Positions 35,192 to 47,091 of a DNA stretch of 64,000 nucleotides are shown one piece after another. This DNA comes from a virus: positions 62,001 to 126,000 of IMG/VR virus record IMGVR_UViG_3300032516_000004. One strand, written 5' to 3'. Position numbers and translations under genes: made by a program. Each line of letters begins with the position of its first letter. The stretch's first letter is position 1. The notes beneath the pieces were generated by a model. The model searched no databases. It was not told the DNA's origin and was given only the letters and a program-made list of their open reading frames with translations.

Positions 35192-35705
35192 TTTTCTTAT
35201 GTTTTAGAAATGTTTTTAAGTATTCTCGCTTTTTTGCTTTCCTACATTCTTCACAGAATTTTACAGACCATGCATCCTGAATTTTTATGTCTCGAGTGTT
35301 TTTACACTTTGGTGTTTGACATTTAATTTTACATCTAGTGGCACTCGCTGTACTAGTCTTTATTGTTTTTACTCGTGTTTTCCCGTCTACTTTAAATACC
35401 TTTTCTTTTACACTTTTATTGGTGCTTTGAACTTTATAAATAGATCCAGGAATAACGTGTTTATATTTTTTGTATAAGTCGAAGTATTCATTTTTTTCTT
35501 CACTATTGATTATTTGTAGGGCTGTTCCAATAGGAGTGTTTGGTTCGTGGGTTTCTTTTAGATACTTTACTTCTTCAGCATGTAATTTTACCTTGTTTCC
35601 TGTATAGTGGCTAGTTACTGTAACGGATCCGTCTTGATGTAATAGCTCGGCACGGCACAAGTGCCCCCTTTTAGAATGATACCATTTTCCTACATCGATT
35701 GACAT
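35184..35705 (-). CDS. Zinc-binding protein, paralogue of its neighbour
   Basis: A 173-residue protein with a strong ribosome binding site (AGGAGGT six bases before the ATG). It has an N-terminal domain of about 60 residues (KWYHSKRGHLCRAELL, then a DGSVTVTSHY strand pair) and a C-terminal zinc module with IKC, CKNTRDIKIQDAWSVKFCEEC, matching the smaller downstream protein. It probably arose by duplication and partial loss. Function unknown. Confidence 0.6.
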   Translation of the reverse strand: MSIDVGKWYHSKRGHLCRAELLHQDGSVTVTSHYTGNKVKLHAEEVKYLKETHEPNTPIGTALQIINSEEKNEYFDLYKKYKHVIPGSIYKVQSTNKSVKEKVFKVDGKTRVKTIKTSTASATRCKIKCQTPKCKNTRDIKIQDAWSVKFCEECRKAKKREYLKTFLKHKKNV

Positions 35706-35772
35706 ATACTACCTCCTACAATAGTAAATGTGCATGATACGTGCCATCATAAATATAGTCATCAGAGGTTTC

Positions 35773-35781
35773 TGGTATAAT
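35773..35781 (+). promoter_or_regulatory. Extended -10 promoter
   Basis: TGGTATAAT (TATAAT at 35776-35781 preceded by TG) forms a consensus extended -10 element recognised by sigma70-type RNA polymerase without a good -35. It lies in the divergent gap between 35705 and 35829 and would drive the rightward gene cluster 35829-37846. Confidence 0.55.
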
Positions 35782-35828
35782 ATTGTTTGGCATGGGACCT
35801 GCAACGATCAATTGGTAGGAGGTGCGCT

Positions 35829-36098
35829 ATGTTGATTGTAGGTTCTTTGCTAATGTTTGGTATTGGCTGGTGGATGCATGGTTTATATGGGGATAATAGA
35901 TGTAGAGCTTATAAGAAGAGGATGAAGGAAGTTTTAACCTTTAGTGACACGATGAGAGACATGAATGAAATTTTAACTAAGAAATTGAAGAGGTTGGAAG
36001 GTATGGGGCATGTGGAAGATGAAAATAGCCTTGAATGTAAAATTGATAACGGAATATTGAACGCAATTGTGAATATGCAATCGCGTTCGGTACACTAG
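35829..36098 (+). CDS. Small membrane-anchored protein
   Basis: An 89-residue protein whose N terminus (LIVGSLLMFGIGWWMHGLY, residues 2-20) is one transmembrane helix; the rest is helical and charged, possibly coiled coil. AGGAGGT lies 5 bases upstream of ATG 35829, so this start is preferred over the open frame from 35787. It leads the rightward regulatory cluster. Function unknown. Confidence 0.6.
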   Translation: MLIVGSLLMFGIGWWMHGLYGDNRCRAYKKRMKEVLTFSDTMRDMNEILTKKLKRLEGMGHVEDENSLECKIDNGILNAIVNMQSRSVH

Positions 36099-36115
36099 AC
36101 AAAATAGGCCCATTT

Positions 36116-36514
36116 ATGTTAGTAATGCGTTTTCCACATTTTCCGAAAGTAACCATGCGAGCGTTATGTGCTTCTGGAATGAATCGTAATGAGGTTAACA
36201 ACCTGATTTATATGTTTTTGAGATATGGATTTAAGTTTGATGGGGAGTATCACGCTGAGCCAGAGAATCGAGAGATTGCGGAAATTATGACTACGGTTGG
36301 TGAGCCAGCTTCCAGATTGAAATTAATTGATGAAACGGTTAAATTTGTAATTAATAATCATGGATTAGAATATTTAGAAAAGTATAATACCAATTTGAGT
36401 GAAGTTATTACCAAATTGGGGACAATCTATAACGAGTTTTTGATGTTACCATACAATTTACGTAATGATTTGGGAGAGGATGTTGATGCAAATGATTTTC
36501 TTGATAAAAATTAA
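36116..36514 (+). CDS. Hypothetical protein
   Basis: A 132-residue, mostly helical protein with no recognisable motif, 17 bp after the previous stop. A second in-frame ATG at 36125 is an alternative start. It ends just 4 bp before the structured RNA that precedes the putative sigma-like gene, so it is likely co-transcribed with that element. Confidence 0.5.
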   Translation: MLVMRFPHFPKVTMRALCASGMNRNEVNNLIYMFLRYGFKFDGEYHAEPENREIAEIMTTVGEPASRLKLIDETVKFVINNHGLEYLEKYNTNLSEVITKLGTIYNEFLMLPYNLRNDLGEDVDANDFLDKN

Positions 36515-36518
36515 GAGT

Positions 36519-36618
36519 GGGTGCCAGGCAGGCGCGCACCTGGATACGCTTGGTCCTCCGAACAAGTGTTCCTGGCACCCCTATTTATGCAATCGGAGAA
36601 CAACATGCTTTCGGAGGA
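36519..36618 (+). promoter_or_regulatory. Three-way-junction riboregulator with anti-Shine-Dalgarno loop
   Basis: P1 is a perfect 10-bp helix (36519-36528/36571-36580). It encloses P2 (36529-36532/36539-36542) and P3 (36546-36552/36563-36569, one G-U). The 10-base P3 loop contains TCCTCCGAA (36554-36562), perfectly complementary over 9 bases to TTCGGAGGA at 36610-36618, the Shine-Dalgarno of ATG 36623, and over 6 bases to TCGGAG at 36593-36598, the Shine-Dalgarno of ATG 36605. This is a riboswitch-like design: loop pairing would block translation, and release would permit it. GC content is far above the surroundings. Confidence 0.75.
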
Positions 36619-37498
36619 TAAAATGTGGGTTGACAATGCGATAGCTAATGAACTTTTATTGGCGGCACGTAAGGGTAAACGTATTCAAGATTTTATGGAT
36701 GCTGTCTCCGGGATTGAAGGATATAAGTTAGATAATCATGATCGTCAGGGCCATATTCGAAGTAGTTTTGCTAAAGAGTTAATTTCAGAACAATTTCTGC
36801 TTTATTTTGATGACATTATTGCAATGTTTTGGTGGGGTGTATTTGAGCAGTTAGATAAAGCTAAGTTGTACGGTGAGATTGTTGAGATAAAAGCCCCCGG
36901 TCTAAAGAGAGAATATAGGCCGACAAGTAATAACCCAATCCATTTTCTTAGATATCATGGGAAGATGGCGGTCAGAAATTACATCACATCATTATATCGA
37001 AAGAATTTGGAGTATGGATGTCCGACATGTGGACGACGCGCCTCCGTAAAGAATAATAAGGTTTGTACAAAATGTGGCGACATCATGATTACTGTTTATA
37101 AATATGTTGAAGAAGATGGGTCAATTGCTGCTGAAGATCAATATTCAAAATTAGATGATTTTGACATGTTTACTAAAGCTCGTAAATTATTGTTTGAATT
37201 TGCAGAAACTGTTCTTGGCAGTGGCACTAGAGCATATCAAATAATGCAGATTCTAATAAATCCAGATGCGTCCAAGGAAATGTGTGCGTCATGTAATTTA
37301 TGTGATTGCACAACTTTTGACATTAACATATGCACAAACTATAATGCTAACATCGGTAAATATCTAAATATCAACAAGACCATGTGTGCGAATAAGATGC
37401 GTAGGATTAGATATGGTTTAATTAAATGGTTAGAGGGGCAAACGTCTGATGAAGCGCAATACCTACTTCAGATAATTCCAGCCAGATTCAAGTGTTAA
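36605..37498 (+). CDS. Putative sigma-like transcription factor with zinc ribbon
   Basis: A 297-residue protein from ATG 36605 (291 from the equally good ATG 36623). The segment IHFLRYHGKMAVRNYITSLYRKNLEYGCPTCG resembles region 2 of phage sigma-like factors followed by an inserted zinc ribbon (CPTCG ... CTKCG), and the C-terminal NIGKYLNINKTMCANKMRRIRYG looks like a helix-turn-helix, as in region 4. A Cys-rich segment (CASCNLCDC) lies around residue 230. A late-transcription sigma role is plausible for a large phage but rests on pattern similarity only. Its translation seems controlled by the upstream anti-Shine-Dalgarno RNA. Confidence 0.45.
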   Translation: MLSEDKMWVDNAIANELLLAARKGKRIQDFMDAVSGIEGYKLDNHDRQGHIRSSFAKELISEQFLLYFDDIIAMFWWGVFEQLDKAKLYGEIVEIKAPGLKREYRPTSNNPIHFLRYHGKMAVRNYITSLYRKNLEYGCPTCGRRASVKNNKVCTKCGDIMITVYKYVEEDGSIAAEDQYSKLDDFDMFTKARKLLFEFAETVLGSGTRAYQIMQILINPDASKEMCASCNLCDCTTFDINICTNYNANIGKYLNINKTMCANKMRRIRYGLIKWLEGQTSDEAQYLLQIIPARFKC

Positions 37499-37540
37499 AA
37501 TAATTGACGGTAGACATTGTTGTATTATATTTTAGGATGT

Positions 37541-37846
37541 ATGAGCAGTCAGTGTAAAGTGGTGTTTGAGCGCGGCAGGTTCTTCATAGAAACAGGAACG
37601 GCTAGGGGGTTTGGGGTATTTTATACCCATAACTATGGAATAGTTAAATATATTCCATTCTTTATGTTAAAGAAAATTGAAAGTTTAATTAATGAAAATA
37701 ATAAGGAGGCTGCTGTTGCTTTGTGGTTTCACGCTTGTGAAATAGCAGATAGAGTTCCCAGGATATTGTTTAAAAGATTAGTGTGTGTTTTTCTTCATGC
37801 TATCGCCATAGCCAGTCTGTGTATCTTCTTTTACTTTCTTCGTTAA
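37541..37846 (+). CDS. Small membrane protein
   Basis: A 101-residue protein with a C-terminal hydrophobic helix (residues about 78-99, RLVCVFLHAIAIASLCIFFYF). The N-terminal part contains ETGTARGFGVFYTHNYGIVKY. ATG 37541 with AGGA nearby is preferred over an upstream TTG at 37517. It closes the regulatory cluster just before the collagen-like fibre gene. Function unknown. Confidence 0.5.
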   Translation: MSSQCKVVFERGRFFIETGTARGFGVFYTHNYGIVKYIPFFMLKKIESLINENNKEAAVALWFHACEIADRVPRILFKRLVCVFLHAIAIASLCIFFYFLR

Positions 37847-37859
37847 TTGCCACTCTTAG

Positions 37860-42278
<4,419 letters not shown>

Positions 42279-42288
42279 TAGGTAAAAT

Positions 42289-45162
42289 ATGGCAGATCCT
42301 AATATCTTTGGTAGTGTTATACTTGATTCAGTATCAACTGATCCAAGTTCCTCGGAAGATGGGGAGATGTGGTATAATTCTAGTCAGAGTAGATTTAAGA
42401 GAAAACGTGGTGGTGCCATTAAAGAATCTGCCGACACCGATGATGTTACTGATAGAGCAGTTGCTGTGTCGGGTAATGATACTACACCAGGCAGCATAGA
42501 AGCTAAAGTTGTTGCTGGCACAGCTGTTTCATTAGCTACTTTAAATGAAGGTGCAGACGAGACAAGGCAGATATCTGTTTCATTTGGTGCTACAGGATCT
42601 ACAGCATGTGTAGGTAATGATTCGCGGTTGAGTGATAATCGAACAGACAGCAACGCCATCCATAAGGCAACTTCTGGTGAGATTGCGGGTATGACTGAGA
42701 AAGGCACGCCAGTCGGTGCTGACCTGATTGTCATTGAGGATAGTGCGGCCAGTAACGCCAAGAAAAAGGTTCAGATTAGTAATTTGCCGAGTAGTAGCTC
42801 CGATACGAACGCAATCCATAAAAATGCCGCCAACGAAATCAGTACCATTACTGAGAAGACCACAATGGCAGATGCCGATCTGTTCATTCTTGAGGACAGC
42901 GCGGCAAGTGGGGTTAAGAAAAAAGTCCAGTTTGCCAATCTCAAGGGTACAGCATCGGCGGCGGGCGCTAAGGACAACATACAGTTCCGGGGGAGTCAAG
43001 CAGGGTCATTCGCGTCCGATGACTTATTCAAATGGGATGCTGTTGGCCATTACCTGATTGTCGGACCTACAAACCCAAGTCTAAACGGCATTCTGGAGTA
43101 TCTCGAAAAGAACCTGAATACCTACATCCAGGTTTGCCTCACGAACGTGAGTGGTGCGCCTCAGGCATCTACTGACGTTTGTGTTGGCAATGATCTCAGC
43201 ACAGATTTGAATTATTATGGTGATTTTGGGATCAATAGCTCGGGTAATACAGATCCGGCATATCCTCTCCTGTTGACCAACGACGTCTATCTCTACTGCA
43301 TGGATGGCCAGTTTGTCCTGGGCACGGGAACAGCCAACAAGGACGTGGTATTCCATAGTGGTGGTTTTGCGCTTGCCAACGAGCGACTACGAATCACTGG
43401 TGCTGGTAGCGTTGATATTAGTAGTGCATTCTCACTGAGGGGCGCTATCACTCCAACGTCTATTGGAGCCAACCAAAACAACTACGATCCTACAGGGCTG
43501 TCGACCGCCACATTCTTGCGCCTATCATCCAGCGGCTCATACAACATCACGGGATTGGCGGGTGGTACATCGGGTCGTGTCGTTATTATTCACAACATTG
43601 GGGCCAACAACCTAACCTTGAAGGATGAGAGCGCATCTAGCACGGCAGCAAATAGATTTGCCCTACCAAGCACCGATGATTTTGTGCTTTGGCCTGATCA
43701 GACCGTGATTCTCCACTATGATGCCACAACTACAAGATGGCGTGTCATCGGGTGTTCTCGCACACCCTATGGAAATCAGGCGAACACGATTTGCCAAGGC
43801 AATGATTCTCGATTGTCTGATTCTCGTGCCCCCACAGGTACGGCAAGCGGTGATCTGGCTGATACATACCCTAGTCCTACGGTTGCAAAAGCCAGCAAGT
43901 CATTTGCTTTGACCGGTGGCATTGCTCCTGCTTCCATCGGTGCAGACCAAAACGATTACAGCCCAACAGGCTTGGCCGATGCTACTTCGATTCGTCTGAC
44001 TGCCAGTGGTGCATACAACATCACGGGACTTGCCGGTGGTGTTGGTGGCAGGATGATGATCCTGCACAACGCCAGTGCGTTCAAACTCACGATTGTTAAT
44101 GAAAGTTCTGCCAGTACAGCAGCCAACAGATTCCTGCACACGTCAGCACAGAATCTCGTGCTGAACCCAGACCAGAACTGTGAGTTACAGTATTGTGGCG
44201 TATGCTCTCGCTGGCGAGTTACTGGAGCTTCGCGTGCCCCTTATGGCACAACTGTGGATTCAATTTGCCAGGGTAACGATTCCAGACTTTCAGATGCTCG
44301 TACACCAACTAGCCACGCATCGTCACATAACGCGGGTGGTGGTGATGCACTTGCCATTGACGCAGCGGCAGGTACGGGTTCTCTACGAACGCTCGGTACT
44401 GCGGCAACAGCGGCGTGCGCTGGTAATGATTCGCGGTTGAGCGACTCTCGTACACCTACCAGCCATGCGTCGTCGCATAATGCGGGTGGCGGTGATGCGC
44501 TTGCTATTGACGCGGCGGCAGGCACAGGTTCTCTCAGAACACTTGGTACTGGGGCAACAGCGGCATGTGCTGGTAACGACTCGCGGTTGAGTGATTCTCG
44601 TGCACCCACCAGCCACGCGACCAGTCATAAGAGCGCGGGTGGTGACAGCATCAAATTAGATGAGCTGGCCGCACCTACAGACGTTACAACACTCAATGCC
44701 ACCACAGGACAGCACGGTCTCTTGCCGAAGCTCGGTGGTGGGACAGCCAACTTCCTGCGAGCAGATGGTGCATGGGCTGCACCTTCGAGCAGTGGTGTTG
44801 TCCCCAGTGAAGCTACGGCAACCGGCACAACGACTACGACCTCGGCTACAGACGTGCAGATGGACAGCATGACCCTGACGCCAGGTGCTGGGACGTATCT
44901 GGTGATGTTCAGTACATCGGCCGCACATTCAGACGCGGCGGGCGCACTTTACGTGTCGATCTATGCCAACAGCGTACAAGTCGCGGCATCAGAGCGACGT
45001 AGAACAGCCGCCGATTTGAAACAGATCGGCATGGTGGTGCCGCTAGCAACCCAAGCGGTCGTGACGGTTTCAGCCGCACAAGTCATTGAAGTAAAATGGC
45101 GCACAAGCGTGGCAACCGCCACCGCATACCAACGGACCATGACGTTGCTCAAGATTGGGTAG
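42289..45162 (+). CDS. Tail fibre protein with repeated modules
   Basis: A 957-residue protein. The N terminus (FGSVILDSVSTDPSSSEDGEMWYN) is typical of fibre proteins. Two copies of a domain of about 115 residues (starting ITPTSIGANQNNYDPTG and IAPASIGADQNDYSPTG) and several copies of CAGNDSRLSDSRTPTSHASSH ... AGGGDALAIDAAAGTGSLRTLGT follow; similar repeats occur in many bacterial and phage fibres. The C terminus (GTYLVMFSTSAAHSDAAGALYVSIY) looks like a TNF/C1q-like tip. GC content rises from about 42780 on, unlike the AT-rich first 400 bases, so the gene looks mosaic. Confidence 0.8.
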   Translation: MADPNIFGSVILDSVSTDPSSSEDGEMWYNSSQSRFKRKRGGAIKESADTDDVTDRAVAVSGNDTTPGSIEAKVVAGTAVSLATLNEGADETRQISVSFGATGSTACVGNDSRLSDNRTDSNAIHKATSGEIAGMTEKGTPVGADLIVIEDSAASNAKKKVQISNLPSSSSDTNAIHKNAANEISTITEKTTMADADLFILEDSAASGVKKKVQFANLKGTASAAGAKDNIQFRGSQAGSFASDDLFKWDAVGHYLIVGPTNPSLNGILEYLEKNLNTYIQVCLTNVSGAPQASTDVCVGNDLSTDLNYYGDFGINSSGNTDPAYPLLLTNDVYLYCMDGQFVLGTGTANKDVVFHSGGFALANERLRITGAGSVDISSAFSLRGAITPTSIGANQNNYDPTGLSTATFLRLSSSGSYNITGLAGGTSGRVVIIHNIGANNLTLKDESASSTAANRFALPSTDDFVLWPDQTVILHYDATTTRWRVIGCSRTPYGNQANTICQGNDSRLSDSRAPTGTASGDLADTYPSPTVAKASKSFALTGGIAPASIGADQNDYSPTGLADATSIRLTASGAYNITGLAGGVGGRMMILHNASAFKLTIVNESSASTAANRFLHTSAQNLVLNPDQNCELQYCGVCSRWRVTGASRAPYGTTVDSICQGNDSRLSDARTPTSHASSHNAGGGDALAIDAAAGTGSLRTLGTAATAACAGNDSRLSDSRTPTSHASSHNAGGGDALAIDAAAGTGSLRTLGTGATAACAGNDSRLSDSRAPTSHATSHKSAGGDSIKLDELAAPTDVTTLNATTGQHGLLPKLGGGTANFLRADGAWAAPSSSGVVPSEATATGTTTTTSATDVQMDSMTLTPGAGTYLVMFSTSAAHSDAAGALYVSIYANSVQVAASERRRTAADLKQIGMVVPLATQAVVTVSAAQVIEVKWRTSVATATAYQRTMTLLKIG

Positions 45163-45172
45163 GAGATTCGAT

Positions 45173-46144
45173 ATGGTGGCCACAAAATACATATACTCGA
45201 TTCAAACAGATTTCCCGAATCACAAGGTCGACAGCACGACGCTGACAACCGAGATCGGACTGTCTGCCATCACGGTCGCGTTGGATCATATTGATACTGC
45301 TGGAGATAACTGCGACATCTGGTTCAAAGCCGCATTGTCCGGTGGCGAAGAGACCATGTTGAATGGAGTTGTGGCCGTGCATCAGGGCATTGCGCCAAGT
45401 CCAGGGATATCCCTGGTTCAGTTGTCTTCTCCGAAGATGACCGACAACAAGCCCTTCTTTACCCCAGACATGTTCCCTGCAGGCACTATCGCGGTGTTTG
45501 CCGATTGCGCCGATAACGCTACAACGGGTGTCCGTTGGGCCGGAGATCGGTTTCAAGTCTCTGCTAATTCCGAAGGTGACACTGTTTTTGAAGCTCAGTT
45601 CATCGATTTATTGTATCTGGTCGGCGGCGATATGGTGCGAAAGAACGGGACTATTGGAGACTACGCAAAACACAAAATCTATTGTCCAGCTACGGCAGGC
45701 ACCGAGAATGTGGGTGCGGGAGATTTCGACAAGTTCCAAGTAGCCACAAGCTGCAATATGTACGTCTACGTCTCGACAGGAGATGGTGACTGGGACTTGA
45801 ACCTGACTGAGAAACTGAACGCCAACGTGAATTTCACCAAGGCTGTTCCAGTGCCATGTGTTCCAGGGACTGGCTGGTTTGATTACAATCCTACGACCGA
45901 CACGCTGGTTGTGAACCCAGACCATGCTGGTAGTTACAATCTGTTCGATTTCGACGTGTATTTGCCGCCACACCTTCCGGTGCTGGGCCTGCTAGGTGAC
46001 GGTACTAGAGACTTGAGGCCATTTGCTGCGAGTCCGAAAGCGTTACTGCCCCATTGGATTCACGAGGTCACTGTTCACCACGGCACCGGCACGCATCAGT
46101 TGGATGTGACGTGGACCCTAATTGTAGGAAGGTATCCATTCTGA
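45173..46144 (+). CDS. Fibre-associated virion protein
   Basis: A 323-residue beta-rich protein with TAGGAG before ATG 45173. It has an N-terminal segment (YIYSIQTDFPNHKVDSTTLTTEIG) and a C-terminal VTVHHGTGTHQLDVTWTLIVG. Together with the preceding tail fibre it is part of a GC-rich block and probably a receptor-binding or fibre-tip component. No family is recognised. Confidence 0.6.
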   Translation: MVATKYIYSIQTDFPNHKVDSTTLTTEIGLSAITVALDHIDTAGDNCDIWFKAALSGGEETMLNGVVAVHQGIAPSPGISLVQLSSPKMTDNKPFFTPDMFPAGTIAVFADCADNATTGVRWAGDRFQVSANSEGDTVFEAQFIDLLYLVGGDMVRKNGTIGDYAKHKIYCPATAGTENVGAGDFDKFQVATSCNMYVYVSTGDGDWDLNLTEKLNANVNFTKAVPVPCVPGTGWFDYNPTTDTLVVNPDHAGSYNLFDFDVYLPPHLPVLGLLGDGTRDLRPFAASPKALLPHWIHEVTVHHGTGTHQLDVTWTLIVGRYPF

Positions 46145-46449
46145 TGAACCGATTCATAGGCAAGACAGGTTACTCGTTCTTGGATGTGTGGACACTACCG
46201 CATCTGGGGTTCTGGGTGTTTATTGGCTCATCCCTGTGGGCCTTGGGCGCAAATCGTTGGTGGGCGTTGCTGGGTTGTATGGTTGCTGCGTATGGCTGGG
46301 AAGCCTTTGAGCATTTCATCGCGTTCAAGCGCTGGCCAGATCGATGGAAGAAACCCGAGAGCTGGTGGAATAGTTTGATCTCGGACCCGTTGACCACGGT
46401 AACCGGTGTCTTGGGCATCTATTGGCTGCTCGACAAGTTTGCTATATAA
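46144..46449 (+). CDS. Small multi-span membrane protein
   Basis: A 101-residue protein starting in a TGATG overlap with the previous gene. Three hydrophobic segments (about residues 20-35, 38-53 and 82-97) are separated by a Trp-rich loop (FIAFKRWPDRWKKPESWW). The EAFEHFIA motif resembles small VanZ- or DUF2238-like membrane proteins, but the match is weak. It is the last gene of the GC-rich block. Confidence 0.55.
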   Translation: MNRFIGKTGYSFLDVWTLPHLGFWVFIGSSLWALGANRWWALLGCMVAAYGWEAFEHFIAFKRWPDRWKKPESWWNSLISDPLTTVTGVLGIYWLLDKFAI

Positions 46450-46460
46450 AGAGGTGGTAA

Positions 46461-46979
46461 GTGGTTCGGCTAGTTTTTACTGCTACTCATAAGATTATTC
46501 CACGACTGATTCGTGCCATTACTAAAAGTGATGTGAGTCACGGCATGATCCAATTTACGTCTAGTTTATGGCCCGAGGATTTAATTGTTGAAGCCACTTT
46601 TCCAAAAGCACATTTAACACCGGTTCACATAGCTAGACATGATGTGGTTTGTGAATTTACTTGTAATTTTGATACAACCGACTCATTTAAAGTTGTTAAT
46701 AATTTAATTGGACAATGGTTTGATGTTCGTGGGCTATTAATTGTTGGTTGGATTAGAATATTATGGATGTTATTTCGTCGTAGAATTAAAGTATGGCATA
46801 CTAGCACAGGTCAACAATTTTGTACAGAATTGGTGGCACGTTTCGTTATAGCAGGAAAGATTCATGGTACTGGCGCACAATTGCCGGATGTTGAAGCATG
46901 GAATCCAGAACGTATACGGCCAGATCATCTTAAGAAATATTGTTTAGAACACCCTAATTTATTCTCACGCATAACATGA
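46461..46979 (+). CDS. Permuted NlpC/P60-like (YiiX-type) protein
   Basis: A 172-residue protein with GTG start and GAGGTGG upstream. The N-terminal DVSHGMIQFTSS and VEATF segment and the later QQFCTELVARFV match circularly permuted NlpC/P60 (papain-like) proteins, in which the catalytic His comes first and the nucleophile Cys later. Such proteins can be amide hydrolases or lipid-linked enzymes, for example acting on cell wall or modified lipids. A membrane-proximal hydrophobic part lies around 88-105 (LLIVGWIRILWMLF). Confidence 0.6.
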   Translation: MVRLVFTATHKIIPRLIRAITKSDVSHGMIQFTSSLWPEDLIVEATFPKAHLTPVHIARHDVVCEFTCNFDTTDSFKVVNNLIGQWFDVRGLLIVGWIRILWMLFRRRIKVWHTSTGQQFCTELVARFVIAGKIHGTGAQLPDVEAWNPERIRPDHLKKYCLEHPNLFSRIT

Positions 46980-47068
46980 CTCGTGATGCTGTTATTGCCG
47001 CTGTTCTCTTATTGTTGTTGGTAGTGGCGGCAATATGGGACATATTATCTCATAATAATAAATCTTAG
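46976..47068 (+). CDS. 30-residue single-span membrane peptide
   Basis: ATG 46976 overlaps the preceding stop (ATGA). The peptide begins MTRDAVIAAVLLLLLVVAAI and is one transmembrane helix with a short polar tail. Translational coupling and a typical membrane-peptide composition support it as a real gene. Function unknown. Confidence 0.5.
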   Translation: MTRDAVIAAVLLLLLVVAAIWDILSHNNKS

Positions 47069-47091
47069 TATCTTAAGCAATATACTTAGAT

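Noticed and set aside
36521-36604. N-terminal extension of the sigma-like protein from 36521
   Set aside because: It reads through the three-way-junction RNA and has no Shine-Dalgarno; ATGs 36605 and 36623 both do.
44241-44928. Several overlapping ORFs on both strands in the GC-rich fibre gene
   Set aside because: GC-rich codon use reduces stop codons in other frames; the 42289 frame has clear fibre repeats.
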